A DNA stretch of 64,000 bases, from NCBI RefSeq assembly GCF_000365025.1, contig NZ_KB823011.1, forward strand, positions 1,012,621 through 1,076,620. The letters are read 5' to 3'. The notes beneath the pieces are model-generated. The model was not told where the DNA came from. It saw only the letters and a list, made by a program, of their open reading frames with translations, and did not search any database. Within the stretch, counting starts at the first letter, position 1. Each line of letters opens with the position of its first letter. Positions 54,686-63,465 of the stretch are shown here, one piece after another. Position numbers and translations under genes: made by a program. This DNA is from Robiginitomaculum antarcticum DSM 21748. Its GTDB lineage: Bacteria; Pseudomonadota; Alphaproteobacteria; Caulobacterales; Maricaulaceae.

Positions 54686-55348
54686 ATGAGCCGGGCCTCC
54701 CTTGTCTTCGACCTTGACGGAACACTGGTCGACACCGCTCCTGATCTGGTGCGCGTTCTGGATACAGTTGTGGCGCGGCACGGCGTCAAGGCTGTTAATT
54801 ATAACAGGATTCGAAATCTGATCGGGTTTGGCGCGCGGGCGCTCATCACAAAAGCGCTGAGCGATGCCTGCGTGGTTGTGCCGGACAGTGAAGTTGATGA
54901 TATGCAGGCCGAGTTTCTAACACTCTACAGTCAGGATATTGCACAATTATCCAGACCCTTCGACGGAGTCGAAGAAACGCTGGCCGTCTTGAAACGGCGC
55001 GGGTTTGACTTGTCAGTTGCGACAAATAAGCCGGGCTGGCTGGCGCGTCCGCTTTTAGAGGCGCTTGATATGAGCCTGTATTTTGACACAGTGATTGGCG
55101 GAGATGAACCGGACGCCAAAAAGCCGGACGCGGCCCATATATATGCGGCCTGTGGACACCGCGCGACGCGGCCCATTGTCGTTATCGGCGATAGTCCACC
55201 TGACGCAGGCGCGGCGCGAAACGCCGGAGCCACATGTATATTGATGAGCTATGGATACAGTGCGGTGGCCATAGAATCACTAAAGGCGGACGTGATCTTG
55301 CGAAAATTTCGCGAGATCCCATCCGCCTTACAGTCTTTGCTTAAATAG
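54686..55348 (+). CDS. gph: Phosphoglycolate phosphatase (HAD family)
   Basis: 220-residue HAD-superfamily phosphatase. Motif I FDLDGTLVDT with nucleophile Asp9 and Asp11, motif II SVATNKPG near 112, motif III Lys in DAKKPDAAH near 148, and motif IV VIGDSPPDAGAARNAG near 170. Phosphoglycolate from DNA 3' repair is the usual substrate. Divergent from glmU, an arrangement seen in other alphaproteobacteria. Confidence 0.86.
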   Translation: MSRASLVFDLDGTLVDTAPDLVRVLDTVVARHGVKAVNYNRIRNLIGFGARALITKALSDACVVVPDSEVDDMQAEFLTLYSQDIAQLSRPFDGVEETLAVLKRRGFDLSVATNKPGWLARPLLEALDMSLYFDTVIGGDEPDAKKPDAAHIYAACGHRATRPIVVIGDSPPDAGAARNAGATCILMSYGYSAVAIESLKADVILRKFREIPSALQSLLK

Positions 55349-55382
55349 GGTCTAAAGAGAGAGAGAGGACCCTAAAGAGAGA

Positions 55383-55583
55383 TTAAGCAAAGTTTTCTGA
55401 ATTACTTGACGGTACACCGTTCACCATATTTGAACGAACATCGGTGCGCGCAGAGCGCATAGATGCCAGAAAGCCGCCGGGTACGAGGTCGACTTTAACA
55501 TCTTTACCGCGTTCAGCCCAATAAGCTTCGATTTTTTCTTTGATGCGAAGGGCACCGTCTTTTGTACAATAGTCACCAGTCAT
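55383..55583 (-). CDS. Small conserved-type hypothetical protein
   Basis: 66 residues with a good ribosome site (AGAGG, 5 bases before ATG 55583). Compact pattern: YCTKDGALRIKEKIEAYWAERGKDVKV, then LVPGGFLASMRSARTDVRSNMVNGVP. Short proteins with this AYWAERG and RSxMVNG pattern occur in other alphaproteobacteria as far as I recall, without known function. It converges with gph and has a strong palindrome in its upstream region. Confidence 0.7.
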   Translation of the reverse strand: MTGDYCTKDGALRIKEKIEAYWAERGKDVKVDLVPGGFLASMRSARTDVRSNMVNGVPSSNSENFA

Positions 55584-55636
55584 GTGAACCTCTTTTGGTT
55601 ATCGGCCCCGCCCCAAGGCGTGACGATTAAATTTCG

Positions 55637-55653
55637 ATGGAAAGCGTTTCCAT
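55637..55653. promoter_or_regulatory. 17-bp palindrome ATGGAAA-GCG-TTTCCAT
   Basis: Perfect 7-bp inverted repeat around GCG, 54-70 bases upstream of the 66-residue gene. Sequence style (GGAAAGCGTTTCC) is that of LacI-family or related operators. The rest of the gap to 55882 is AT-rich with no further gene; it should hold the promoter of the XRE-type regulator gene. Confidence 0.55.
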
Positions 55654-55882
55654 GTCTTAGAGGTAACATTTGTTATTAGTATTTCAACCTAAATCTATAA
55701 AAAAATTTGTTATAAAATTGTAATAGTTTTTATTGAAACCCTTCAGTCTACGTTCATAAATCACTATTCTGTCCACGATTCGATGAATTTACAGGCTAAA
55801 TTGCTGATTTTATACGGATAAGGCTTTCAATATTATCTGATATTTAATAGGTTTTACTAATAATTTTAGGATAGGATTGATT

Positions 55883-56479
55883 ATGGCACGAAAATTTGGA
55901 GATATTCTTCGCGCCGCCCGCCTTGAACATGCCCTGTCACAGGCGCAGCTTGCCGGACTTTGCGACGTGAGCCAGCCCACAATCGCCAGTTGGGAGCGCG
56001 GTGCACATGCCCCCCGCCGCGCCGCCGTGATCAAATTAGCCTCCGCATTAGGTCTGACGCCCTCAAGTTTTTTTGAGGATGGACCACCGCCTGCACGGCC
56101 CTTGAATACGCTTCCACTCATGCAGGTTCCCGTTCTGGATTGGCCGGAGCGGTTTGCAGCTCTCGCGACCTCACCCATAAGACGCTATTTACCGATAGGC
56201 GTCGATGCTGCCCGCCCCATTGCCCTGCCCCTCGCTGATATCCAGATGAATGCGCTCGCCCCGTTAGGCAGCCTGACAGTCATCGACATCGGAAGCGCCA
56301 CACTTAAAGACGGAGATGTGGCTTTGATCGCGCAGACCGGCGGCGTGCCCATATTGCGACGCATATCCGGCGGCGGCTCTGTTGTAGAGACCGCGCCCCT
56401 GCGCGGCCCGTCTATATCATCTCCCATCGGCGCACATACTATTCGCGGGCGCGCCGTGATGATGGTCAGCGAGCTTTAA
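55883..56479 (+). CDS. XRE-family regulator with S24/LexA-like C-terminal domain
   Basis: 198 residues. Helix-turn-helix at about 8-60 (SQAQLAGLCDVSQPTIASWERG) and a C-terminal beta-rich domain at about 110-195 resembling the S24 fold (LKDGDVALIAQTGGVPILRRI). The GxSM nucleophile motif of LexA/CI is not present and no Ser-Lys pair is evident, so self-cleavage is unlikely. ATG 55883 has AGGA 6 bases upstream; a TTG two codons earlier is discarded. Its stop overlaps the stop of the convergent MFS gene by four bases. Confidence 0.8.
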   Translation: MARKFGDILRAARLEHALSQAQLAGLCDVSQPTIASWERGAHAPRRAAVIKLASALGLTPSSFFEDGPPPARPLNTLPLMQVPVLDWPERFAALATSPIRRYLPIGVDAARPIALPLADIQMNALAPLGSLTVIDIGSATLKDGDVALIAQTGGVPILRRISGGGSVVETAPLRGPSISSPIGAHTIRGRAVMMVSEL

Positions 56480-57897
56480 GGTTCGTAAGTCTTCGTTAGC
56501 GCAACATGCTCGCCCGCTCCCGCCGCAACCTGCTTGCGCATTACAAACAGCACTACAAAGGCTAGAATTAGGATAAGCGGGAACAATGCCAGATTCGACA
56601 TTGCGGTTTGTCCCGCAACAACTTCCGCTGCGTCGCCTGTCACGCCTGCCGCATTGGCTTGCTTTCGCGCAGCGTCAATCCAGCCGCCAATGACGGGATT
56701 CCAAAATGTGAGGGCGAACATGCCCGAGGCACCCAGAAGCGACATACCTAACGCGCCTGAGCGCGGAATATATTCGGACACAAAACCGACCATTGTCGGC
56801 CAGAAGTAGCAGACCCCAATCGCAAATACGATTGCGGCCAGATAGATCATTCCACCTGTCGCTATGCTCATTAGGAACAATCCTGCGCTCGTCACAACCG
56901 CTGACATAAGCAAGACACCGACAGGGTTAAGTGCATGGATTACAGGTCCGGCAAAGAATCGGCCAACAGCCATCAATCCTGTCACCATGGCTAAAACTAA
57001 CATGGAGCTTGCGCCTGTGCTCCCCAAAATACGCTCAACCCATTGCTGCGTACCTAGCTCTGATGTGGTCGTCAGCGTCATCAAAGCCATCATGACGAAG
57101 AGCAAGATGACATCACGCCAGCTGTTGCCGCGCTGCCGCAGCAACACAGCAAGCAAGACGAAAACAATTGCCAGAACAGCAAGTTTACCGCCTACTGTCT
57201 TAATGAAGGCCAGCGCTGGAGACAAATTCACCAATGCGAAAAGCGCCAGCAGCGCCATAACGGCAATCAGCATGAGCAATGTAAATACATTAACAGGTGA
57301 GCTTTTAATTCTTTCGGGGAACTGAGTTGTAAAAATCATATAACCATAAATTGCGGTAGGAATGAGCATGATTCCGATTTGCGATTGCCAGCTCATATCT
57401 AGCTTGGTGCCCATAATATAAGCGATAACAGCGCCAATAACTATTCCGCCCGGAAACCAAACGTGGAAACGGTTCAGCATAGTAGATTTATTGTTCTTAT
57501 ACATATCGGCGATCATCGGATTACATGCCGCTTCAACACTGCCATTTGCAAACCCAATGAAGAAAGTAGAGACCAAGAGTCCTAAAAACCCACTGGCGGC
57601 CATCGTTAAAATAAGGCCCAGTAAGTGTCCTGCAAAAGCCAGGATCATGATTAATCTTGGGCCAAGCTGGGTGTAAAGATAACCTAAAAGTACCATGGCT
57701 AAAGGAAAGCCTAAAAATGCCATAGCATTTACAAAGCCGAGTTCTGTATCTGTAAGCCCTATGGTCTCATTAAGCTGGCCTAGAATACCGGCACGGATCG
57801 CAAATGTCATTGCCGTTACGATCAATGATATACAGCTAAGTAGGAACAAGCGGTCGGGGTTTATCCCGTGCTTCATATCCATTGTATCTGTTGCCAT
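56476..57897 (-). CDS. MFS transporter
   Basis: 473 residues with twelve or more hydrophobic segments. The loop after helix 2 (YLYTQLGPRLIM) is a divergent form of the MFS signature, and helix 4 region has FIGFANGSVEAACNP. Third gene of a set with a Gfo/Idh oxidoreductase and a sugar isomerase-like protein, so a sugar or cyclitol is the probable substrate. Last gene of that operon, 27 bases after the isomerase gene. Confidence 0.85.
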   Translation of the reverse strand: MATDTMDMKHGINPDRLFLLSCISLIVTAMTFAIRAGILGQLNETIGLTDTELGFVNAMAFLGFPLAMVLLGYLYTQLGPRLIMILAFAGHLLGLILTMAASGFLGLLVSTFFIGFANGSVEAACNPMIADMYKNNKSTMLNRFHVWFPGGIVIGAVIAYIMGTKLDMSWQSQIGIMLIPTAIYGYMIFTTQFPERIKSSPVNVFTLLMLIAVMALLALFALVNLSPALAFIKTVGGKLAVLAIVFVLLAVLLRQRGNSWRDVILLFVMMALMTLTTTSELGTQQWVERILGSTGASSMLVLAMVTGLMAVGRFFAGPVIHALNPVGVLLMSAVVTSAGLFLMSIATGGMIYLAAIVFAIGVCYFWPTMVGFVSEYIPRSGALGMSLLGASGMFALTFWNPVIGGWIDAARKQANAAGVTGDAAEVVAGQTAMSNLALFPLILILAFVVLFVMRKQVAAGAGEHVALTKTYEP

Positions 57898-57924
57898 GTT
57901 TACTCTCCCCTGTGTTTCTTTTAT

Positions 57925-58977
57925 TTAGTCCAGCCCCAACATTTTGCGGTTGGTGGCTTTATCGGCGGCGCCTCCGGCAAAGTCGTCAAAGGCTTTGTCG
58001 GTCACGCGAATAATGTGATCCGCGACGAATTGTGCACCTTCGCGCGCGCCGTCCTGATTGTGTTTGAGCGCGCATTCCCATTCGACAACGGCCCAGCCGT
58101 CAAAATCATAGGCGGCGAGCTTTGAAAAAATGGCTTTGAAATCAATCTGTCCGTCGCCCAGAGATCTGAACCGCCCCGGACGGTCGACCCACGGGAGATA
58201 GCCGCCATATACGCCGGCCCGCCCGTTTGGACGAAACTCGGCATCTTTGACGTGAAACATCTTGATGCGCTCGTGATAGAGGTCGATATATTGCAAATAA
58301 TCCAGCTGCTGCAGGATAAAATGAGACGGATCATAAAGAATATTGCAGCGCGGATGATTGTCCACCAGTTCTAAGAAGCGCTCGAATGTCGCCCCGTCAT
58401 GCAGGTCTTCGCCCGGATGGATTTCATAGCAAATATCAACGCCGCATTCGTCGTAATAATCCAGTATGGGCCGCCAGCGGCGCGCCAATTCCTCAAACCC
58501 TTCTTCAACCAGTCCTGCAGGGCGTTGCGGCCATGGATACATAAAGGGCCAGACCAGAGCGCCGGAAAAGGATACGGATTGCGTCAGGCCGAGATGTTGG
58601 CTCGCTTTGGCGGCATATTTGACCTGCTGCACCGCCCATTTTTGGCGCTCGTCAGGTTTGCCGTGAAGCTCTTTGGGCGCAAAGGCGTCAAAAGCCGTGT
58701 CATAGGCCGGATGGACGGCCACAAGTTGCCCTTGAATATGGGTGGATAATTCTGTGATCTCGACGCCCCACTGCGCGCAACTGCCCTTAAGCTCGTCGCA
58801 ATAATCCTGGCTTTCAGCGGCCAGCTTCAAATCCATACATAATGGATTATCGGTCGGGATCTGCACGCCCTTATAGCCCGCGCCGGCCATCCAGCGACAG
58901 GCATTTTCCATCGTATCGAACGGCGCATCGCCCATAAATTGCGCCAGAAAAATGGCCGGACCCTTCATCGTTTTCAT
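57925..58977 (-). CDS. Sugar phosphate isomerase/epimerase family protein
   Basis: 350-residue xylose-isomerase-like TIM barrel. Metal-binding residues are visible in YEIHPGEDLHDG near 198 (Glu, His), ILYDPSHF near 227 (Asp, His), MFHVKDAEF near 255 (His, Asp) and VVEWECA near 308 (Glu). Start ATG 58977 is chosen because it overlaps the stop of the upstream dehydrogenase (ATGA) and has GGTGGA upstream; the frame extends five codons further. Likely acts with the adjacent Gfo/Idh enzyme on a keto-sugar or inositol derivative. Confidence 0.87.
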   Translation of the reverse strand: MKTMKGPAIFLAQFMGDAPFDTMENACRWMAGAGYKGVQIPTDNPLCMDLKLAAESQDYCDELKGSCAQWGVEITELSTHIQGQLVAVHPAYDTAFDAFAPKELHGKPDERQKWAVQQVKYAAKASQHLGLTQSVSFSGALVWPFMYPWPQRPAGLVEEGFEELARRWRPILDYYDECGVDICYEIHPGEDLHDGATFERFLELVDNHPRCNILYDPSHFILQQLDYLQYIDLYHERIKMFHVKDAEFRPNGRAGVYGGYLPWVDRPGRFRSLGDGQIDFKAIFSKLAAYDFDGWAVVEWECALKHNQDGAREGAQFVADHIIRVTDKAFDDFAGGAADKATNRKMLGLD

Positions 58978-60092
58978 TTGATTTCCACCCATTTTGAATG
59001 TTTAGCCGAGGACTTGAGCAGCGCCTCGACAAAAGCCATGCCGCGCACGCCGCCCTCTATCCCTGTGACTACTCCGCCACCGCTGCGTAGCGCGCGCGCA
59101 AAGTCCAAATAGACATTGGCAAAAGCTTCCAGATAACCTTCGGGATGGCCCGGCGGTGTGCGAAACCCATCCTGCGCGCCCTCAGACAAATAGCCCTGCG
59201 CGGCGCGTAGTATTTCTGTCGGACGATCGGCATATGTGCGGATCAGCGTATTAGGTTCTTCCTGCCGCCATTCCAGCCCGCCGATCTCACCGTAAATCCG
59301 GATGGACAGGCTGTTCTCTTTACCGACGCAAATTTGGCTGGCAGATAATGTCCCCTTCACGCCATCTTCCATTCGGAACAGGCATGACCCGTCATCATCA
59401 AGACGGCGGCCCTCGACAAATGTCGTTAGATCCGCCGCGACATGCGTCATGCGCTTGCCTGTCATAAATTCGGCCAGATTATGCGCGTGTGTTCCGATAT
59501 CGCCCATACAGCCTGATCCGCCCGAGCGCTTAGGATCAGTGCGCCAATCGGCCTGTTTCGTCTCAATCGGCGTGGCCAGCCAGCCTTGGATATATTCGAC
59601 ATAAACTTTGCGCACTTCGCCGATACCGCCCGCCTCGATAATACCGCGCGCCTCACCGACCAGCGGATAGCCCAGATAGGTATGGGTCAGACCGTAAGCT
59701 TTCCCGGATTTTTCAACGATTTTGCGAAGCGCCCTGGCCTCTTTGACGTCCAGCGTTGCAGGCTTGTCCGACAGCACAGCAAAGCCCGCCTGCAGCGCTG
59801 CTTTGGCGACCGGGAAATGCATATGATTAGGCGTCACGATTGAGACAAATTCCATGCGTTGGGATTGGGGCAGCGCCGCCTCACCCGCCATCATGTCGGA
59901 ATATGATGCATAGCATCGCGCCGGATCAAGGCTCAGCTCTTCCGCCATGGATTTGGATTTTTCAGCTGAAGATGAAAACGCGCCGCAGACCAGTTCGATC
60001 TCGCCGTCCAGACGCGCGGCAAATCTGTGGATCGCCCCGATAAAGGCGCCCGGTCCGCCGCCCACCATCCCCATGCGTACGCGATTGCTCAC
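58974..60092 (-). CDS. Gfo/Idh/MocA family oxidoreductase
   Basis: 372 residues. Rossmann motif MVGGGPGAFIGAIHR near residue 9, the family Lys in VLSDKPATLDVKEA near 117, GGSGCMGDIGTHAHNLAEF near 192 with the catalytic Asp/His. GTG 60092 is preferred (GAGAG 5 bases upstream) over the adjacent TTG. First gene of the operon with the isomerase-like and MFS genes; such trios typically handle uptake and oxidation of sugars or cyclitols. Exact substrate cannot be inferred. Confidence 0.87.
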   Translation of the reverse strand: MSNRVRMGMVGGGPGAFIGAIHRFAARLDGEIELVCGAFSSSAEKSKSMAEELSLDPARCYASYSDMMAGEAALPQSQRMEFVSIVTPNHMHFPVAKAALQAGFAVLSDKPATLDVKEARALRKIVEKSGKAYGLTHTYLGYPLVGEARGIIEAGGIGEVRKVYVEYIQGWLATPIETKQADWRTDPKRSGGSGCMGDIGTHAHNLAEFMTGKRMTHVAADLTTFVEGRRLDDDGSCLFRMEDGVKGTLSASQICVGKENSLSIRIYGEIGGLEWRQEEPNTLIRTYADRPTEILRAAQGYLSEGAQDGFRTPPGHPEGYLEAFANVYLDFARALRSGGGVVTGIEGGVRGMAFVEALLKSSAKHSKWVEIK

Positions 60093-60204
60093 CAATTCTC
60101 TCCCCGTTCGCCGCGCCTGTTTCGGCGTCTAGCGTGTAAATGACAGCGCTATCATGCTGGCATTATCCACTAATTGCAAGATAGCGCGAGAGAAAATATG
60201 GTCC

Positions 60205-61518
60205 TTATTTGGCAGTGACTCTCCAGATAATATTTCCGACGTCGTCTGTGACCAGAAGCGCGCCGTCTTTGGCAAAACCAACATCGACAGGACGGCCCAT
60301 GGCCGTATCACCGGCCACAAAGCCGGATAAAATATCTACCGGCTCACCTGATGGACTGCCTGCGGTGAAAGGAATGAATATCACTTTATAGCCGCTGCGG
60401 GGCTTGCGGTTCCATGAGCCGTGCTGGCCGACAAACAGTCCGTTTGAATAATCTGCGCCTAGCGTTTCATCCTCGGCAAAGGCAATTCCTAATGAGGCCG
60501 TATGCGATCCCAAGGCGTAATCCGGCGAAATGGCGCGCGCAACCATTTGCGGATTAGCAGGTGTCACCCGCGTGTCGACGGTTTGCCCATAATAGCTCCA
60601 CGGCCAGCCATAAAATGCGCCGTCTTTCACCGTCGTCACATAGTCCGGCACCAGATTATCGCCGAGTTCGTCACGCTCATTCACTGCCGTCCATAGCTCG
60701 CCATTATCAGGATTCCAAGCCAGACCGTTCGGATTGCGCAAACCCGCCGCAAATAGCCGCTTATAGCCTGTGGCAATGTCGACTTCCCAGATTGCGGCGC
60801 GGCCCTGCTCAGCTGCAAGGCCGTTTTCAGCAATATTGCTGTTCGAACCGACCGTAGCGTAGAGCTTTTTGCCGTCCGGTGAGGCAATAATATTTTTGGT
60901 CCAGTGATGATTAATGTCTCCAGCGGGCAAATCAGTAATAGGCGTGGCGTTTGCCGTAATTTGTTTTGCAGCGGAGTTATAGGGAAAGCTGACAATGCCA
61001 TCCGTATTGGCAACGAAAAGCGTGTCGTCGACCAATGCCATGCCGAAGGGTGAATGCAGGCCCGTCAGATAAGCTGTCTTTTCATCGGCAATCCCGTCGC
61101 CATTTGTATCACGCAGCAGGCTGATGCGGTTCGCGCTGGGCACGCCGGCTCCGGCCTTCTCCATATAACGTTTCATGAAAAAGCCTTTTATCCCGTTTCC
61201 GTCATCAGGACGTTTCGGGGCATTACTTTCGGCCACTAGCACATCGCCATTTGGAAGCACATATAGCCATCTGGGATGGTCCAGACCGGACGCAAAAGCA
61301 TTCACCGTCAAACCGGTTGCGGCTATAGGCGTCTGCCCCGCGGGCCAGCCTTTGGCATCGGCAACGTTAACAGTCGGGATCAATTTACTCTCCGGCTTCG
61401 GCAAAACCGGTGTGGCTCCGTATCCGATGGATACCGGCGCGGGTTGCGCCGAAGAGCACGCCACAAGAATGCATATGGAAACGGTAGAGGCGATATATCT
61501 GTGAAGTCGTTTGGTCAT
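60205..61518 (-). CDS. PQQ-dependent sugar dehydrogenase-like lipoprotein (sorbosone dehydrogenase family)
   Basis: 437 residues, periplasmic beta-propeller. Lipoprotein signal with lipobox LVAC, Cys21. Propeller motifs include [22 protein letters not shown] near 78, [13 protein letters not shown] near 135 (Ca-binding-like), [10 protein letters not shown] near 153, [12 protein letters not shown] near 262, and [14 protein letters not shown] near 365. The architecture matches soluble aldose or L-sorbosone dehydrogenases that use PQQ. Whether a cofactor is bound here is not shown. Stands alone after the LysE gene; a link to the neighbouring sugar operon is plausible. Confidence 0.82.
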   Translation of the reverse strand: MTKRLHRYIASTVSICILVACSSAQPAPVSIGYGATPVLPKPESKLIPTVNVADAKGWPAGQTPIAATGLTVNAFASGLDHPRWLYVLPNGDVLVAESNAPKRPDDGNGIKGFFMKRYMEKAGAGVPSANRISLLRDTNGDGIADEKTAYLTGLHSPFGMALVDDTLFVANTDGIVSFPYNSAAKQITANATPITDLPAGDINHHWTKNIIASPDGKKLYATVGSNSNIAENGLAAEQGRAAIWEVDIATGYKRLFAAGLRNPNGLAWNPDNGELWTAVNERDELGDNLVPDYVTTVKDGAFYGWPWSYYGQTVDTRVTPANPQMVARAISPDYALGSHTASLGIAFAEDETLGADYSNGLFVGQHGSWNRKPRSGYKVIFIPFTAGSPSGEPVDILSGFVAGDTAMGRPVDVGFAKDGALLVTDDVGNIIWRVTAK

Positions 61519-61666
61519 GCTCGTGCCTTAAAATAAAGGGTGTACTCTATATATAATGCGCGACACGCAGCCGGGTTGCGCAAGACATAACCGATGGTCT
61601 TACAGTCTGATCGCTGAGCGCGGCTAATCTTGCCCTTTGGTCCACATCCTAAAAGCGTTTACATAT

Positions 61667-62287
61667 TTATGCCGTCGTAACGGCTATCCAGATCGCTATG
61701 GCAATGAGAGATACCGAAAATATAAGCCGCGCCCAAAGCGATTTACGCCATTTCTCAAACGCTCCGCCAAAACTGGACGCTGTCATGACGATTGCAATGT
61801 GGATGACAGTCGCAACCAATAAATGGATGCTACCCAAAATAAGGATTTGCCACCACAGGCTTCCGATGGAGGGGGTCGCAAATTGACCGACCACCGCAAT
61901 GTAAAACACCAGTGCTTTCGGATTTAAAACATTGGCGATGAAACCGCGCAGAAAGCCTTTTGAGGACAGACCTTTGACGGGCGAGGATATACCGGAGTCA
62001 GAGAACGCTTCCCATGCCAGATATAGCATGAATACCACGCCTGCCCAGCGTATAAATTGATAGGCGACCGGGAAGCTATTGATCACTGTCGAGAGCCCCG
62101 TCGCCGCAGCAACGATTTGCAAAGCCAGCCCCAGCGCTACCCCTAATACGGCGGTCAGACCAATCTTGCGCCCATATTGGGCAGACAATGTCGCAAGCCA
62201 GCCCATATTCGGGCCGGGCGTTAGCTCGACAATCAACATGGCGGCAAGAAATGCCGTCCAATTCATCTGCGAAAGGAATTCAGTCAT
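61667..62287 (-). CDS. LysE/RhtB family amino acid exporter
   Basis: 206 residues with six hydrophobic segments. Family signature near the N-terminus: VELTPGPNMGWLATLSAQYGRK at about 20-41, including the G-P-N element, then GLALGLALQ-like helix 2 and NPKALVFYIAVVGQF near 119. Exports amino acids such as lysine, threonine or homoserine lactone in known members. No clear ribosome site; the ATG 62287 follows a small AAGCCC/GGGCTT hairpin. Confidence 0.85.
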   Translation of the reverse strand: MTEFLSQMNWTAFLAAMLIVELTPGPNMGWLATLSAQYGRKIGLTAVLGVALGLALQIVAAATGLSTVINSFPVAYQFIRWAGVVFMLYLAWEAFSDSGISSPVKGLSSKGFLRGFIANVLNPKALVFYIAVVGQFATPSIGSLWWQILILGSIHLLVATVIHIAIVMTASSFGGAFEKWRKSLWARLIFSVSLIAIAIWIAVTTA

Positions 62288-62342
62288 ATTAAGCCCTTAT
62301 GGGCTTTTAACCGTTTAACGCCCTGTGTCTCTATTGATTAAA

Positions 62343-63386
62343 TCAGGCGCGACCCAAGCGCTGGCGCGCCATGTCATCAGCGATTTCATTGGTCGGCCGC
62401 TTGGCCCGTTCGGCTTTGGCAAAAACATCACGCGTCGTCGCTTCAAGCTCATCAAGTTTTGAGGCCACCCATGCCGGATCATATGTGCCGGAGATTTCCG
62501 AGGCAATATTGATGATCCCGCCGGCATTGATGACGTAATCCGGTGCGAACAAGATATTATTGCGGTGTAACGCAGCGCCCATTTCCGGCGTGCTAAGCTG
62601 GTTATTGGCTGCGCCAGCGACAATTTTAACCTTCAGCTGTGGCAGAGTATCGGGATTGATTGCACGGCCCAGCGCGCAAGGCGCAAATATGTCGGCCTGT
62701 TGGCGGTAAATGTCATTGGGCGCGACAATAACAGCGCCCAGCTCATCGCGCGCTTTCTGCAAGGCTTCAGTGTTGATGTCTGTAACAATCAGCCGGGCGC
62801 CGGCTTTGTGCACATGCTCACACAATGCATAGCCGACATGACCAATGCCCTGTACAGCGACAGTTAAGCCGTTGAGACCGTCGCGACCCAGCCTATGCTG
62901 CACCGCCGCGCGCATGCCGCGATAAACGCCTTCCGCCGTAATGGGGGACGGGTCTCCAGAGGCAGCTTCGCCGCTATTTAATCCGGCCACATAAGGGGTT
63001 TGGGCGTGGATAATTTCCATATCCGCCGGAGAAACGCCGACATCTTCGGCCGTGATATACCGCCCGCCAAGCTGGTCAATAAATTTGCCGAAGGCCGTAA
63101 AAAGTGCCGTACGGTTAAATTCACCTTCGGGTTTAATAATAACAGCCTTGCCCCCGCCCAAATCCAGATTGGCCATGGCATTTTTATAGCTCATCCCTTT
63201 GGACAAGCGCAGCACATCGTCAATAGCGGCGTCTTCACTGACGTAGGACCAAAGTCGGCATCCACCGGATGCCGGGCCGCGGGCTGTGCTGTGAATGGCG
63301 ACAATCGCTTTTAGTCCGCTGGCCGGATCGGCGAAGGCGTGAACGCCTTCATGGTCATCGAAGGAAGGGTGATCAAAAACAAACAT
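62343..63386 (-). CDS. Leucine dehydrogenase (Glu/Leu/Phe/Val dehydrogenase family)
   Basis: NAD-dependent oxidative deamination of branched-chain amino acids. 347 residues from ATG 63386, which has GGAG 5 bases upstream; the frame extends seven codons more. Catalytic Lys68 (SYKNA) and Lys80 (GGGK) have the numbering known from Bacillus leucine dehydrogenase, and the NAD motif VQGIGHVGYA lies near 182. Substrate range among aliphatic amino acids is inferred. Next to a LysE-type exporter, but separated by 55 bases. Confidence 0.9.
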   Translation of the reverse strand: MFVFDHPSFDDHEGVHAFADPASGLKAIVAIHSTARGPASGGCRLWSYVSEDAAIDDVLRLSKGMSYKNAMANLDLGGGKAVIIKPEGEFNRTALFTAFGKFIDQLGGRYITAEDVGVSPADMEIIHAQTPYVAGLNSGEAASGDPSPITAEGVYRGMRAAVQHRLGRDGLNGLTVAVQGIGHVGYALCEHVHKAGARLIVTDINTEALQKARDELGAVIVAPNDIYRQQADIFAPCALGRAINPDTLPQLKVKIVAGAANNQLSTPEMGAALHRNNILFAPDYVINAGGIINIASEISGTYDPAWVASKLDELEATTRDVFAKAERAKRPTNEIADDMARQRLGRA

Positions 63387-63465
63387 GCTGACTCCGCATG
63401 AAATCAAAAATTATAATGCGCTATAACGAGAGTGCAGCGCAAAATCACCAGCGATTTTCATTGCT

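Noticed and set aside
55347-55380. AGGGTC/GACCCT inverted repeat with GA-rich loop between gph and the 66-residue gene, considered as a terminator
   Set aside because: Stem of only 6 bp with a 15-base loop and no T-run on either strand, so termination is not supported.
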